Source: Buttiauxella izardii
Lineage (GTDB): Bacteria > Pseudomonadota > Gammaproteobacteria > Enterobacterales > Enterobacteriaceae
Assembly (NCBI RefSeq): GCF_003601925.1
Contig: NZ_QZWH01000001.1
Coordinates: forward strand, 144,743-208,742
Direction: 5' to 3'
Length of the DNA stretch: 64,000 nt
Below the pieces are notes generated by a model that did not search any database, was not told the DNA's origin, and saw only the letters and a program-made list of their open reading frames with translations. Of the stretch, positions 36,269-45,423 are shown one piece after another (the first letter of the stretch is position 1; every line of letters starts with the position of its first letter). The position numbers and the translations under genes are program-made.

Positions 36269-37309
36269 ATGAATGAAAAACTCAGGGTGGCGATAATCGG
36301 TGGCGGCCAGGTCGCAGAAACCGTCCATGCGTCGTATTACCTGACAAGAAGCGAGCTGGAAGTGGTGGCTGTCGTTGACAGCCACCTTGATCGTGCGCAA
36401 TCCCTTGCCAACCGGCTCGGCATTCCACACGCATTCACTGATGCGGACGAAATGTTCCGCCAGTGCCAGCCGGACATCATCAGCGTTTGTACGCCAAACC
36501 GCTTTCACCATCAGCATGTGATGCAAGCGCTGGAACATGGCTGCCACGTGATGTGTGAAAAACCTCCGGCGATGACGCCGGAGCAGGCGGCTGAAATGCG
36601 CGATTCCGCTCGCAAAGCAGGCAAAGTTCTGGCTTACGATTTTCATCATCGCTTTGCCAGCGATACGCAATTTTTACGCGAACAAGTGGTTGCCGGAACG
36701 CTCGGTGAAGTGTACGTCACCACCGCCAAAGCACTGCGCCGTTGCGGTGTTCCGGGCTGGGGTGTTTTCACCAATAAAGAGTTACAGGGCGGCGGGCCGT
36801 TAATCGACATCGGCATCCATATGTTGGATGCGGCGATGTACGTGCTCGGTTTCCCGGCGGTGCGCCGCGTGTACGCTCATTCATTCCAGAAACTCGGCAC
36901 CCGCAAAAATAGCGGCCAATTCGGTGAGTGGGACCCAAAAACCTACACCGTTGAAGACGCGTTATTCGCCACTATCGAATTTCATAACGGTGGCATCCTG
37001 CGCCTGGAAACCTCATTCGCTTTGAATATCGAACCGATTTCAGTGATGAACGTGGAGTTTTGCGGGGTTAACGCTGGAGCGACACTTTTCCCAGCGCATA
37101 TTTATCAGGATGAAGGCGGGAAGCTCGTGACGTTGTCACAACGCGAAACTGCCGACACCGAACGCCATTTCAAAAGCATGCGCGCCTTTGTTGACCACGT
37201 ACTTGGCGCACCCGTCAGCATCGCCGATGCCGAGCAGGGATATCTTATTCAGCAACTGGTCGCGGCCATTTATCGCGCGGCAGAATCAGGAGCGAGCATC
37301 GACTTATGA
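36269..37309 (+). CDS. ycjS: D-glucoside 3-dehydrogenase YcjS
   Basis: Gfo/Idh/MocA-family NAD(P)-dependent oxidoreductase, 346 residues (351 in E. coli). It acts at C3 of glucosides and completes the guloside-glucoside pathway with YcjQ and YcjR. N-terminal nucleotide motif RVAIIGGGQVAETVHASYY, then VMCEKPPAMTPEQA with the usual Glu-Lys-Pro, and GGGPLIDIGIHMLDAAMYVLG. The frame is open into ycjR (36083), but ATG 36269 follows the ycjR stop with AAGGGG about ten bases before it. Overlaps ycjT by four bases. Confidence 0.92.
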   Translation: MNEKLRVAIIGGGQVAETVHASYYLTRSELEVVAVVDSHLDRAQSLANRLGIPHAFTDADEMFRQCQPDIISVCTPNRFHHQHVMQALEHGCHVMCEKPPAMTPEQAAEMRDSARKAGKVLAYDFHHRFASDTQFLREQVVAGTLGEVYVTTAKALRRCGVPGWGVFTNKELQGGGPLIDIGIHMLDAAMYVLGFPAVRRVYAHSFQKLGTRKNSGQFGEWDPKTYTVEDALFATIEFHNGGILRLETSFALNIEPISVMNVEFCGVNAGATLFPAHIYQDEGGKLVTLSQRETADTERHFKSMRAFVDHVLGAPVSIADAEQGYLIQQLVAAIYRAAESGASIDL

Positions 37310-39588
37310 GCACTTTAACGCGGCTTGATGAGCCGCAATTTAGCCCCCATACGCTGAATAAATTTGCCACCCTGATGGCGGCGGGAAATGGTTATCTTGG
37401 GCTACGTGCCAGCCATGAAGAAGCTTACACCGACCAGACGCGTGGCATGTATCTGGCGGGTTTCTACCATCGCAGTTCGTCTGTCGAAACCACGGAACTG
37501 GTCAATTTGCCGGACATCCTGCAAATGCGCATCGAGCTTGATGGTGAAATTTTTACCTTGATCTCCGGCTCAATACTCGATTATCAGCGTGAGCTGGACT
37601 TCGCCAGCGGCGAACTGCGCCGCCGCGTGGTCTGGCTTGCGCCTAACGGCAAGCGCTACCAGATTGAATGCCAACGCTTTTTATCTGCGGCGCAGCATTC
37701 ACTGGTGTGTTCACGTATCGCCATTACTCCGCTGGATGACAGCGCGAATGTGACCATCAGCAGCGGTATCGATGCCACACAAACCAACTCGGGCCGCCAG
37801 CATCTTGATGAAACCAGCGTTCGTGTCTTTGAACAGCGCTATTTACAGGGCTGTTACCGCACACTCGACGGCAGCAACGAAGTGGTGATCAGCAGTTTTT
37901 GCGCGGTGCCTGCCGAAAGTTGCAGTAGTTTCTACGCGAAAAACCGCCGTCTGACGCAGCACTGTAGCGGCAAAATCGGGAAGGGCGAAGCGTTCAGCCT
38001 GGTGAAAACCAGCTGGATTGCCAGCTCGCTGGATGCGGATTATCACGCGCAAACGTGCAGTTATGTGACGATCAACAAACTGATTCAGTGTGTGGAGCAA
38101 GGTTATGACTCGCTACTGGCTGAATCTGCCGCAGTCTGGCAGAGCTACTGGCAACGCAGTCGCGTCATCGTTGAAAGTGAAAACAGCCAGGATCAAAGGG
38201 CGTTGGATTTTGCGCTTTACCATCTTTTCGCCATGACACCCACGCACAACGAACGTTGCAGCATTGCGGCAAAAGGGCTGACGGGCGAAGGATACAAAGG
38301 CCATGTGTTCTGGGATACCGAAGTATTCCTGCTGCCTTTCCATTTAATGACGCAGCCGGAAATTGCTCGCCAGTTGTTGAGTTATCGTTGGCATAACCTG
38401 CCGGGTGCGAGAAACAAAGCCAGTAAAAATGGTTTGCAGGGCGCGTTGTTCCCATGGGAAAGCGCATGGTCGGGTCAAGAAGAAACGCCAGAATTTGCGG
38501 CGATTAATATCCGTACCGGATTACGGCAGAAAGTGGCCTCGGCACTGGCGGAGCATCACCTGGTGGCGGATATCGCCTGGGCGGTAGATGCTTATTATCA
38601 GGCCACACGCGACGATGCGTTTATGCGCGAACGCGGTATTGAGCTGCTTTTGGAAACCGCACGTTTCTGGATAAGCCGCGCTGTTGACGTCAACGGCAGG
38701 CTGGAATTGCACGATATTATCGGCCCGGATGAATACACCGAGCACGTCGACAATAACGCTTACACTAACTCTCTGGCGCATTTCAATGTCGAGCGTGCGA
38801 AGCATTACTTGCAGCAATTCGAGATTAAGGATGTGTATTTCACCCGCCAGGCAGACGACTTCCTTGAACGTCTCTATGTGCCTGCTGCCAGTGGCGAAAA
38901 CCTGATCCCGCAGGACGATACTTTCTTCCGTAAACCGACCATCGATCTCACGCACTATAAACAGCAGCAGGGAACGCAGGCGATTTTGCTCGATTACTCA
39001 CGCGCTGAAGTCAACGAGATGCAAATTCTCAAGCAGGCGGATGTGGTGATGCTGACTTACATGTTGCCGGGGAAATTTACCGCTGAGCAGATGCAGGCCA
39101 ATCTCGATTATTACGAGCCACGTACCATCCATGACTCTTCATTGAGTAAAGCTATTCATGGCGTAATTGCTGCACGTTGTGGCCGCCCGGAGCAGGCTTA
39201 CGCGTTCTGGCAGCAGGCGTGTCTGATTGATTTGGGTGATGAACCGCATAGTTGCGACGACGGAATCCATGCCGCAGCGACGGGTGCTATCTGGCTGGGT
39301 GCGGTGCAAGGTTTTATCGGGCTGACCGTTGAGCAGGGCGAGTTGCATCTCAACCCGCGTTTACCTGCGCAGTGGCAATCTGCCTCGCTGCCATTTTATT
39401 GGCAAGGTGCGCGCATTCATCTGAAGCTGACCCCGCAGCAGGTGGCGATTTCTGTCTTTGGTAAAAACCCTGTCACGCTCCATTTGGGTGAAAAGCAGGT
39501 ATCGGTATTGGGCTCACAAACTTACTTATTGGCGGATTTCTTTGCGCCTGTTACTGGGAGCGGTACCACAAAGGGAGCCAAACCATGA
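37306..39588 (+). CDS. ycjT: Kojibiose phosphorylase YcjT (GH65)
   Basis: Inverting glycoside phosphorylase of family 65; E. coli YcjT splits kojibiose with phosphate to beta-glucose 1-phosphate and glucose. 760 residues (755 in E. coli). N-terminal beta-sandwich, then the (alpha/alpha)6 barrel. General acid Glu476 in [31 protein letters not shown] and [15 protein letters not shown] are family blocks. The product beta-glucose 1-phosphate is the substrate of YcjU. Its last 34 bases contain the second operator-like site. Overlaps ycjU by four bases. Confidence 0.93.
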   Translation: MSTLTRLDEPQFSPHTLNKFATLMAAGNGYLGLRASHEEAYTDQTRGMYLAGFYHRSSSVETTELVNLPDILQMRIELDGEIFTLISGSILDYQRELDFASGELRRRVVWLAPNGKRYQIECQRFLSAAQHSLVCSRIAITPLDDSANVTISSGIDATQTNSGRQHLDETSVRVFEQRYLQGCYRTLDGSNEVVISSFCAVPAESCSSFYAKNRRLTQHCSGKIGKGEAFSLVKTSWIASSLDADYHAQTCSYVTINKLIQCVEQGYDSLLAESAAVWQSYWQRSRVIVESENSQDQRALDFALYHLFAMTPTHNERCSIAAKGLTGEGYKGHVFWDTEVFLLPFHLMTQPEIARQLLSYRWHNLPGARNKASKNGLQGALFPWESAWSGQEETPEFAAINIRTGLRQKVASALAEHHLVADIAWAVDAYYQATRDDAFMRERGIELLLETARFWISRAVDVNGRLELHDIIGPDEYTEHVDNNAYTNSLAHFNVERAKHYLQQFEIKDVYFTRQADDFLERLYVPAASGENLIPQDDTFFRKPTIDLTHYKQQQGTQAILLDYSRAEVNEMQILKQADVVMLTYMLPGKFTAEQMQANLDYYEPRTIHDSSLSKAIHGVIAARCGRPEQAYAFWQQACLIDLGDEPHSCDDGIHAAATGAIWLGAVQGFIGLTVEQGELHLNPRLPAQWQSASLPFYWQGARIHLKLTPQQVAISVFGKNPVTLHLGEKQVSVLGSQTYLLADFFAPVTGSGTTKGAKP
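39555..39568. promoter_or_regulatory. Second YcjW-type operator, inside ycjT before ycjU
   Basis: TGGGAGCGGTACCA is the exact reverse complement of the site at 29531-29544. It lies in the ycjT coding sequence 17 bases before the ycjU start, followed by the ycjU ribosome-binding site AAAGGGA. No convincing promoter hexamers are visible around it. Confidence 0.65.
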
Positions 39589-40262
39589 AACCTCAGGCAG
39601 TGATTTTTGACTTAGATGGAGTGGTCACTGATACCGCGCATCTGCACTTTCTGGCCTGGCAAAGTATCGCAGCGGAACTCGATATAACTGTCGACGAACA
39701 GATCAATGAACAGTTGAAGGGCATCAGCCGGATGGATTCTCTGGCGCGTATTTTACGTATTGGCGGCGCTGAACAGCGGTACAGCGAGCAGGAAAAAAAC
39801 CGTCTGGCAGAGCGTAAAAATGCGTTGTATGTCGCATCGCTGCAACAGTTGAGTCCGGCGTCCGTCTTGCCGGGTATTGCGGCATTGCTCGAAGAACTTC
39901 ATCGCCAGGATGTGCGCGTGGGCCTGGCCTCGGTTTCGCTCAATGCGCCGCGCATTATAAAGGCGCTCGGTTTAGTCGAACAATTCGATTTTTGCGCCGA
40001 TGCCGGGCAAATCAAGCATTCCAAGCCTGACCCTGAGATTTTCATCGCGGCTTGCGCGGGGCTGGGCGTGTCACCGGCAAATTGCATCGGCATTGAAGAT
40101 GCGCAGGCTGGCGTCGAAGCAATTAACGCAAGCGGCATGCTTTCGTTGGGCATTGGTGAGCAACTTAAACACGCAGATTTATTACTGCCCACCACCGCGC
40201 AGTTGAACTGGCCGCTTCTGCAAACATTCTGGTTAAACCAGCACAGCGCACACGCTGTGTGA
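39585..40262 (+). CDS. ycjU: Beta-phosphoglucomutase YcjU
   Basis: HAD-superfamily mutase interconverting beta-glucose 1-phosphate and glucose 6-phosphate. 225 residues. The nucleophile motif is [12 protein letters not shown] with Asp9 and Asp11; TSWRV-like motif 2 is replaced here by [12 protein letters not shown], and KPDPEIF and [12 protein letters not shown] follow. It feeds the YcjT product into glycolysis. Often named pgmB in other organisms. Confidence 0.93.
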   Translation: MKPQAVIFDLDGVVTDTAHLHFLAWQSIAAELDITVDEQINEQLKGISRMDSLARILRIGGAEQRYSEQEKNRLAERKNALYVASLQQLSPASVLPGIAALLEELHRQDVRVGLASVSLNAPRIIKALGLVEQFDFCADAGQIKHSKPDPEIFIAACAGLGVSPANCIGIEDAQAGVEAINASGMLSLGIGEQLKHADLLLPTTAQLNWPLLQTFWLNQHSAHAV

Positions 40263-40277
40263 GAAAAGGAACACGTG

Positions 40278-41357
40278 ATGGCACAACTTTCGTTGCAGCA
40301 CATACAGAAAATTTATAATAACAACGTTCATGTGGTGAAAGATTTCACCCTCGAAATCGAAGACAAAGAATTTATCGTCTTTGTGGGGCCGTCTGGCTGT
40401 GGTAAATCGACGACGTTACGCATGATTGCCGGGCTTGAAGAGATTAGCGGCGGCAAACTGCTGATTGACGGCGTGTGCATGAACGATGTTCCTGCCAAAT
40501 CACGCGGCATCGCCATGGTGTTCCAGAACTATGCGCTGTACCCGCATATGTCGGTGTACGACAACATGGCGTTCGGGCTGAAAATGCAAAAGCTTGATGC
40601 CAAAATTATCGACGAACGTGTGCAGTGGGCGGCCTCCATTCTGGGGCTGAAAACCTATCTCGATCGCAAACCGGCAGCACTTTCCGGCGGGCAACGTCAG
40701 CGTGTGGCGCTGGGTCGCGCCATTGTGCGCGAAGCGGGGGTATTCCTGATGGATGAACCGCTGTCAAACCTCGATGCCAGGTTGCGCGTCCAGATGCGTG
40801 CGGAAATCAGCAAGCTACATCAAAAACTTAACACCACCATGATTTACGTCACGCACGATCAAACCGAAGCCATGACCATGGCAACGCGCATCGTGATTAT
40901 GAAAGATGGAATTATTCAGCAAGTTGGGGCGCCTAAAACCGTTTATAACCATCCAGCAAATATGTTTGTCGCTGGGTTTATTGGCTCGCCTTCTATGAAC
41001 TTTATCCGTGGCACGCTGGATAACGGTTGTTTTGTTACCGAAACATTGAAGCTGGCGATACCACAAGACAAATATGCCGCCATGAAGCTGGAAAATTACC
41101 AACATAAACCAGTGATCTTAGGGATTCGCCCGGAAGATATTTTGGCGTCTCCACAAGAGACGGGAATTGATGCCACTATTTCCGTCGCTGAATTAACCGG
41201 TGCGGAATTTATGTTATACGCCACAGTCGGCGGGCATGAATTAACGCTGCGCGCTAACTCTGACGTTGATTATCGAGCGGCACAAACTATAAAAATAGCC
41301 TTCGATATGAATAAAAGTCATTTCTTTGATGCTGAAACTGAAATCGCCATTAATTAA
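40278..41357 (+). CDS. ycjV: Sugar ABC transporter ATPase YcjV
   Basis: MalK/UgpC-type ATPase that should drive YcjNOP. 359 residues, complete: Walker A GPSGCGKS, signature LSGGQRQRVALGRA, Walker B VFLMDEPLSNLD, switch histidine in YVTHDQTEA, and a C-terminal regulatory OB/TOBE domain. ATG 40278 with AAAAGGA seven bases before it; a GTG at 40275 directly precedes. In E. coli K-12 ycjV is recorded as a damaged gene; here it is intact, so the importer can be self-sufficient. Confidence 0.92.
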   Translation: MAQLSLQHIQKIYNNNVHVVKDFTLEIEDKEFIVFVGPSGCGKSTTLRMIAGLEEISGGKLLIDGVCMNDVPAKSRGIAMVFQNYALYPHMSVYDNMAFGLKMQKLDAKIIDERVQWAASILGLKTYLDRKPAALSGGQRQRVALGRAIVREAGVFLMDEPLSNLDARLRVQMRAEISKLHQKLNTTMIYVTHDQTEAMTMATRIVIMKDGIIQQVGAPKTVYNHPANMFVAGFIGSPSMNFIRGTLDNGCFVTETLKLAIPQDKYAAMKLENYQHKPVILGIRPEDILASPQETGIDATISVAELTGAEFMLYATVGGHELTLRANSDVDYRAAQTIKIAFDMNKSHFFDAETEIAIN

Positions 41358-41377
41358 ATACTTATTGCTGCACAACG

Positions 41378-41402
41378 CCGGGAAGTCATTCCCGGTTTCT
41401 TA
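41378..41402 (+). terminator. Hairpin between ycjV and ompG
   Basis: 7-bp stem CCGGGAA / TTCCCGG with loop GTCA and tail TTTCTTAG. It may end part of the ycjV transcripts ahead of ompG. Confidence 0.6.
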
Positions 41403-41426
41403 GTTATATTTGACAAGGACATCATA

Positions 41427-42338
41427 ATGAAAAAGTTAATCCAATGTACGGCGCTGGCTCTCTGCGCTGGAGCGACCTACGTTCAAGCCGCAGAAACTGA
41501 ATCATGGCATTATAATATCGGTGCCATGTACGAAATAGAAAACGTTGAAGGGCAGGCGGATGATAAAGACGGGCTATATGAGCCATCGGTCTATTTCAAT
41601 GCCAGTTACGGCGACTGGACTATTGCGATGACCATGTATCAGGAAGGTTCTGCTGATTATAGTAATTTCACCCGCGGTACTTATTTTAACCGACCTGAAT
41701 TAGATATTCGCTATCAGATTATTGATAATGACGACTGGTCATTAGGCTTCACCGGTGGTATGCGTAATTACGGCTACCACTTCAAAAATGATGATGGTTC
41801 TAATAACGGAACGGCTAATACTCAGCGTTACAAATTCCAGCCTGACTGGAATGTGAATATCAACCAGGACTGGAGCTTCAGCGGCTGGTTGGCGTACTAC
41901 CGCTTTGATAACGACCTCGACCAGACCGGCTATTCAGACAGCCGTGTTGAAACCGAAACCGGCTTTACCTGGAAAATTAATGAAACCGTCTCGCTGCGCA
42001 CAAACTACTATTTAGAACGCGGGTTTAATACCGACAGCGATAAAAACAACGGCGAGTTCTCGACCCAGGAAATACGCGCTTATTTACCGATTGCCTTAGG
42101 GAATACCACCCTGACGCCATACACCCGTTTAGGGCTGGATCGCTGGACGAACTGGGATTGGTCAGACGATATTGACCGCGAAGATCACGACTATAACCGC
42201 CTCGGAATGCTTTACGCCTACGATTTCCAGAACGGACTTTCAATGACGCTGGAATACGCCTACGAGTGGGAAAACCATGATGAAGGTGGGAATGATAGAT
42301 TCCATTATGCGGGCGTAGGTGTGAATTACGCGTTTTAA
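41427..42338 (+). CDS. ompG: Outer-membrane porin G
   Basis: Monomeric outer-membrane porin that admits mono- to trisaccharides. 303 residues (301 in E. coli), 14-stranded barrel in the known structure. Signal peptide ends near Ala21 (TYVQA-AET). Alternating aromatic strands such as WHYNIGAMYEIE, and the final strand FHYAGVGVNYAF ends in Phe, the outer-membrane assembly signal. It sits at the end of the glucoside locus and probably serves as its outer-membrane entry. Confidence 0.93.
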   Translation: MKKLIQCTALALCAGATYVQAAETESWHYNIGAMYEIENVEGQADDKDGLYEPSVYFNASYGDWTIAMTMYQEGSADYSNFTRGTYFNRPELDIRYQIIDNDDWSLGFTGGMRNYGYHFKNDDGSNNGTANTQRYKFQPDWNVNINQDWSFSGWLAYYRFDNDLDQTGYSDSRVETETGFTWKINETVSLRTNYYLERGFNTDSDKNNGEFSTQEIRAYLPIALGNTTLTPYTRLGLDRWTNWDWSDDIDREDHDYNRLGMLYAYDFQNGLSMTLEYAYEWENHDEGGNDRFHYAGVGVNYAF

Positions 42339-42342
42339 CCCA

Positions 42343-42373
42343 TATACCCACAACTCGAATTATTTGGGGTATA
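42343..42373. repeat. 23-bp dispersed element, copy 2, with flanking inverted ends
   Basis: The reverse complement of 42351-42373 matches the element at 5667-5689 at 21 of 23 bases. This copy also has TATACCC at its left and GGGTATA at its right, making a short inverted repeat. Confidence 0.6.
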
Positions 42374-42380
42374 ACCAATT

Positions 42381-42414
42381 CAATTGGCGGGGTTGCATTC
42401 CCGCCAATTGTTTT
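42381..42414 (+). terminator. Terminator of ompG
   Basis: Perfect 11-bp stem CAATTGGCGGG / CCCGCCAATTG, 8-base loop, then TTTT. It overlaps the stop of the convergent membrane-protein gene. Confidence 0.88.
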
Positions 42415-42748
42415 AGCATGAATAATAAACACCAAAAAAAGACCACAACAAATAGACCAGAAGCAAGGCAATCAATATGGACGGTGTAAACTGCCTGGCG
42501 ACTAATGACCGCCATAATTTGATGAACAGAGGCAACATAAAAAGCAATGAGACAGGAACCGTAAAAGCCCGACTGTCATCACCACTTTCAAGTATGGTGC
42601 AATATGTATGTACCGCATCGTCACCATAAGTCGCTGGAGAATCAATATAAGCAAAAAATGTTATGATCGCTAAACATAGCAAATACCATGCAAGGAAAAA
42701 TGGATTAATTAGCTGACATAACGTTATGGGTTGTGTGCTTTTCATCAT
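42413..42748 (-). CDS. Small membrane protein, putative immunity protein of the Hcp module
   Basis: I do not recognise a named family. 111 residues with about three hydrophobic helices: near residues 12-32 (FFLAWYLLCLAIITFFAYI), 62-78 (VPVSLLFMLPLFIKLW) and 89-107 (SILIALLLVYLLWSFFG). A loop with ATYGDDAVHTYCTILESGDD would face the periplasm if the N-terminus is inside, and the final residue is a cysteine. The start overlaps the stop of the upstream gene by four bases (ATGA), so the pair is translationally coupled. Position after an effector-like gene and membrane placement suggest an immunity protein. That role is inferred from context alone. AT-rich compared with the flanking ompG and ycjW. 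Confidence 0.6.
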   Translation of the reverse strand: MMKSTQPITLCQLINPFFLAWYLLCLAIITFFAYIDSPATYGDDAVHTYCTILESGDDSRAFTVPVSLLFMLPLFIKLWRSLVARQFTPSILIALLLVYLLWSFFGVYYSC

Positions 42749-43458
42749 TGAATACCCATCAGTTTTTTTATCCTTTCCCTTCTTTTTATTATCGCTAACC
42801 CATATGAAATATAATCTCTTTTAATGTCATCTTTTGGTAGGTAAAGGGCAGTGGTAAAATCCTCCAGGTTTCTTTCGATTCCACGATTATACCTGGACCC
42901 AGCTAATACTATTTGAGCATCATTCAAATTCAAAGTATCCGCATCTGGAAAATCATGAATAATTAAACTATGCAGATGAAGTGCCACCATCCTCAAGTTG
43001 AAATCATCATCCTGTAGGCATCGACTTATCTGAAGTTGTTGTCTGTTGGATAAATTTCTGGGATTGATTCCAAGAGTTTCCGCGACAACTCTTATTTGCA
43101 TAGCAACAATCCCGACAGACACTCTATTTGAGTAATCATTGTTGTTTTTGAAGGAATCAATCAGTTGCCTGAAAAGGAGTACCTGAGGTTTTAGATTATC
43201 TGGCTTACCACCCGCTTCTTGCCATGCAATACTTGCAAGTAAAAGCGGAGATATCTTTGCTTCGTTTGAATATTTAATGATCGTTTCTTTATGGAACTTT
43301 ATATATGAGTCTTTGTAGAGATAAAGATATGATTGCCCCCAGTAATTATCAGGATCATCTTGATACATTTTCCATATAGAAAGATCCACTACATCCCACT
43401 TAGGGAAATTGTAGCTCTTTATATCACAGTATTTATCTTCAAGATTAGGGTCACGCAA
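42745..43458 (-). CDS. Putative Hcp-associated effector with lytic-transglycosylase-like motifs
   Basis: 237-residue protein without a signal peptide and with no family I can name. The middle shows the three marks of the lysozyme/SLT fold in order: a Glu in a helix (SIAWQEAGGKPD, Glu81), an S-V-G-I-x-x-x-Q strand (SVGIVAMQI, 114-122) and a Tyr-Asn-x-Gly segment (YNRG, 190-193). The first 55 residues are distinct and could be the part that binds Hcp. The start is a TTG at 43458 with a full AAGGAG six bases before it; no better in-frame ATG is close. It lies 31 bases after hcp on the same strand. Best reading: a murein-degrading cargo of a type VI secretion system. The alternative is an unrelated hypothetical protein. 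Confidence 0.55.
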   Translation of the reverse strand: MRDPNLEDKYCDIKSYNFPKWDVVDLSIWKMYQDDPDNYWGQSYLYLYKDSYIKFHKETIIKYSNEAKISPLLLASIAWQEAGGKPDNLKPQVLLFRQLIDSFKNNNDYSNRVSVGIVAMQIRVVAETLGINPRNLSNRQQLQISRCLQDDDFNLRMVALHLHSLIIHDFPDADTLNLNDAQIVLAGSRYNRGIERNLEDFTTALYLPKDDIKRDYISYGLAIIKRRERIKKLMGIQ

Positions 43459-43489
43459 AATGCACTCCTTAGCTTACGTTTTTTGAAAA

Positions 43490-43969
43490 TTAATAAATTC
43501 TTTCTTCCCAAAAACTATACCCTGAAGTTCCAGCGATATGATGCTCCCAGGTTATACTTTCATAATTCACAGAGACCATTTCCTCAGGCTGATCTCCCGA
43601 ATGATCTATTGCATGCGGATACACTATACTTAAAGCGCTTAAATAAACCTTTCTGAGAGTTATAGAATAATAAAGTTCGTTGGTGCCTGAAAATGACGTT
43701 CTAAAGATATCAAATTTCATATCCAGTTCTTCATTGTTGGAAATGGCAACACCTAACAATGGTGAAGATTTATCAATAAGTTTGATAAAGGACAATGGGC
43801 CATGGTTGACATTTTGTGCTCTGGTGACGGCATGCTCCATCGACATCACTAATATTTGATCTCTATGGGATGTTTGATATTTATTACCAATTGATTCGTA
43901 AGATGAACATCCAGAAGATATTAGCCCTTGTTTTGCCCCTGTAACAGTAACATAAATCATATTGCTCAT
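43490..43969 (-). CDS. hcp: Hcp-family type VI secretion tube/effector carrier protein
   Basis: 159-residue Hcp protein. The family blocks are plain: MIYVTVTGAKQGLISSGCSS near the N-terminus, SIGNKYQ, QNVNHGPLSFIKLIDKSSP, and the C-terminal YESITWEHHIAGTSGYSFWE. Hcp hexamers stack into the inner tube of the type VI secretion system and can hold small effectors in the lumen. No other secretion genes (TssB, TssC, VgrG, ClpV) are in the window, so this is an orphan copy that would depend on a system elsewhere in the genome. AGGAAGG lies six bases before the ATG. The length shows no fused toxin; the cargo gene is separate. The 261-bp region upstream to ycjW is AT-rich and holds its promoter. Confidence 0.88.
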   Translation of the reverse strand: MSNMIYVTVTGAKQGLISSGCSSYESIGNKYQTSHRDQILVMSMEHAVTRAQNVNHGPLSFIKLIDKSSPLLGVAISNNEELDMKFDIFRTSFSGTNELYYSITLRKVYLSALSIVYPHAIDHSGDQPEEMVSVNYESITWEHHIAGTSGYSFWEERIY

Positions 43970-44196
43970 AAAAACCTTCCTGATTTTGTAATGGTTAGAG
44001 TTATGTAGAGTAATAGACGTATGGTCAATGTATTAACCATAAAGAACAAGGTTGACGAGTGATAATATGAGGTGAAGATCCTGCTTTGAAAACATTAAAT
44101 TGTAATGGGAAATGTTCTTATAACTCAGGTGAATTTATCTACTCAACAGCATTCATAGATGTTGATTAAACAGATTTACTTTATAGAAAGTGGAAG

Positions 44197-44221
44197 GGCG
44201 GGTTTAGAAAAGTTACCCGCC
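44197..44221. terminator. Possible hairpin at end of ycjW
   Basis: 7-bp stem GGCGGGT / ACCCGCC with an 11-base loop, just downstream of the ycjW stop. The tail on the ycjW strand is only weakly T-rich. Confidence 0.4.
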
Positions 44222-44230
44222 TTATTCAGA

Positions 44231-45241
44231 TTAGGTAATCGAATCCGTAAACGTTATCACCGTAGGAATTATCGTTCTTGCCGCCGCTGCTTTCCCGGTT
44301 ATTTTATCAAATAGCAGCGCACTTCCTGAGGTACCTAATTCCAGCGTCGGGACTTCAATACCGCCCGGCGGTGGGGAAAGTAAAAAACTCAGCATGTCAT
44401 TGCTATAACCGACAACCGAAAGCTGTTCGGGGATTTTAATCCCTTTCTCTTGCGCAATGCGATAAATGCTCATTAACTTCAGGCTGTCAGTGGCAAATAT
44501 GGCATCAGGGAGATTTGAGCGGCTTAATAGTTTATTGGCGGCTTCGAGTGCGGTTTCGTTGGTATATCCCCCATCAACCACCCATTCTTCCGGCAGGCTA
44601 ATATTTTGCTGTTGCAGGCAATCTTTAAATCCGGCAAGTCGGTCTACGGAAACGTGGTAATCGAGTGGGGCATGCAGGCAAGCTATTTTTCGATGGCCTT
44701 TATTAAGCAGGGTTTGCGTGAGCTTGATGCTGTCCTGGTAATTATCGGTATCCACCGAGCAAACGTGTTTGAAATTCCCGTCTACTTTTCCAATTACCAC
44801 CACCGGAATAGCGTACTGATCTAACTCTTCAAAAAAGGATTCATCGGTCGGTGAGCTGAGCATAATTATGCCCTTAATCATTTTCTGTTTGATTTTACTC
44901 ACGCACTTTTGCAGATCTTCTTTGCTGTTTTTAGATGTCTGCAAAATGACGTCAAAACCTTCCAGTTCTGCACGAGCGGTAATAGCATGCAGCACTTCTG
45001 AGAAGAAAGGATTGCCTGCGGTCGTTTTTGTTGAACGCGTGGAGATCACCATAATCGCGTCAAAGCCAGAGGACGTCAGCGCACGGGCTAATTTATTCGG
45101 CTGATAATTTAACTCTTCAATCGCTTTTAAAACACGTTCGAGCGCTTCCGGGGAAATATTAGTCTGCTTATTCAGCACACGCGATACGGTAGATTTGGAA
45201 ACATTTGCCAAACGGGCAATATCATAAATGGTGGGCGACAT
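44231..45241 (-). CDS. ycjW: LacI-family regulator YcjW
   Basis: LacI-type regulator of the ycj glucoside locus. ATG 45241 gives 336 residues starting [26 protein letters not shown], the expected helix-turn-helix at the N-terminus and the same start as E. coli YcjW (332); an upstream start at 45280 would add 13 unlikely residues. The hinge helix [11 protein letters not shown] with its Leu-Ala pair and the periplasmic-binding-like core follow, with [21 protein letters not shown]. Separated from ompG by the Hcp island, while in E. coli it is adjacent. Likely represses via the two sites at 29531 and 39555. Confidence 0.93.
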   Translation of the reverse strand: MSPTIYDIARLANVSKSTVSRVLNKQTNISPEALERVLKAIEELNYQPNKLARALTSSGFDAIMVISTRSTKTTAGNPFFSEVLHAITARAELEGFDVILQTSKNSKEDLQKCVSKIKQKMIKGIIMLSSPTDESFFEELDQYAIPVVVIGKVDGNFKHVCSVDTDNYQDSIKLTQTLLNKGHRKIACLHAPLDYHVSVDRLAGFKDCLQQQNISLPEEWVVDGGYTNETALEAANKLLSRSNLPDAIFATDSLKLMSIYRIAQEKGIKIPEQLSVVGYSNDMLSFLLSPPPGGIEVPTLELGTSGSALLFDKITGKAAAARTIIPTVITFTDSIT

Positions 45242-45352
45242 GACTGAACCGGTCCTGTTCTGCGCCAAAAGATAACGCATATTACTTAACGAGATAGAGA
45301 CTGTCTATGCACGATGCGTCTGTGTAAATAGGGTGTAAAATTGAGCTATGCA

Positions 45353-45382
45353 CTTTGATTTATCAACATTTACCCCCATAAC
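45353..45382 (+). promoter_or_regulatory. Candidate sigma-32 promoter of ycjXF
   Basis: CTTTGATT (-35, TTGATT 45355-45360) and CCCCATAA (-10, from 45374) are 13 bases apart. E. coli ycjX is a heat-shock gene, in agreement. Confidence 0.6.
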
Positions 45383-45423
45383 TTCTCCCATTGAAGTTTC
45401 AGAAGGGTGCAACCAGGACGCAT

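Noticed and set aside
42413..43969. Part of a full type VI secretion gene cluster
   Set aside because: No TssB/C, VgrG, ClpV, membrane-complex or PAAR genes in the window; only the orphan hcp module.
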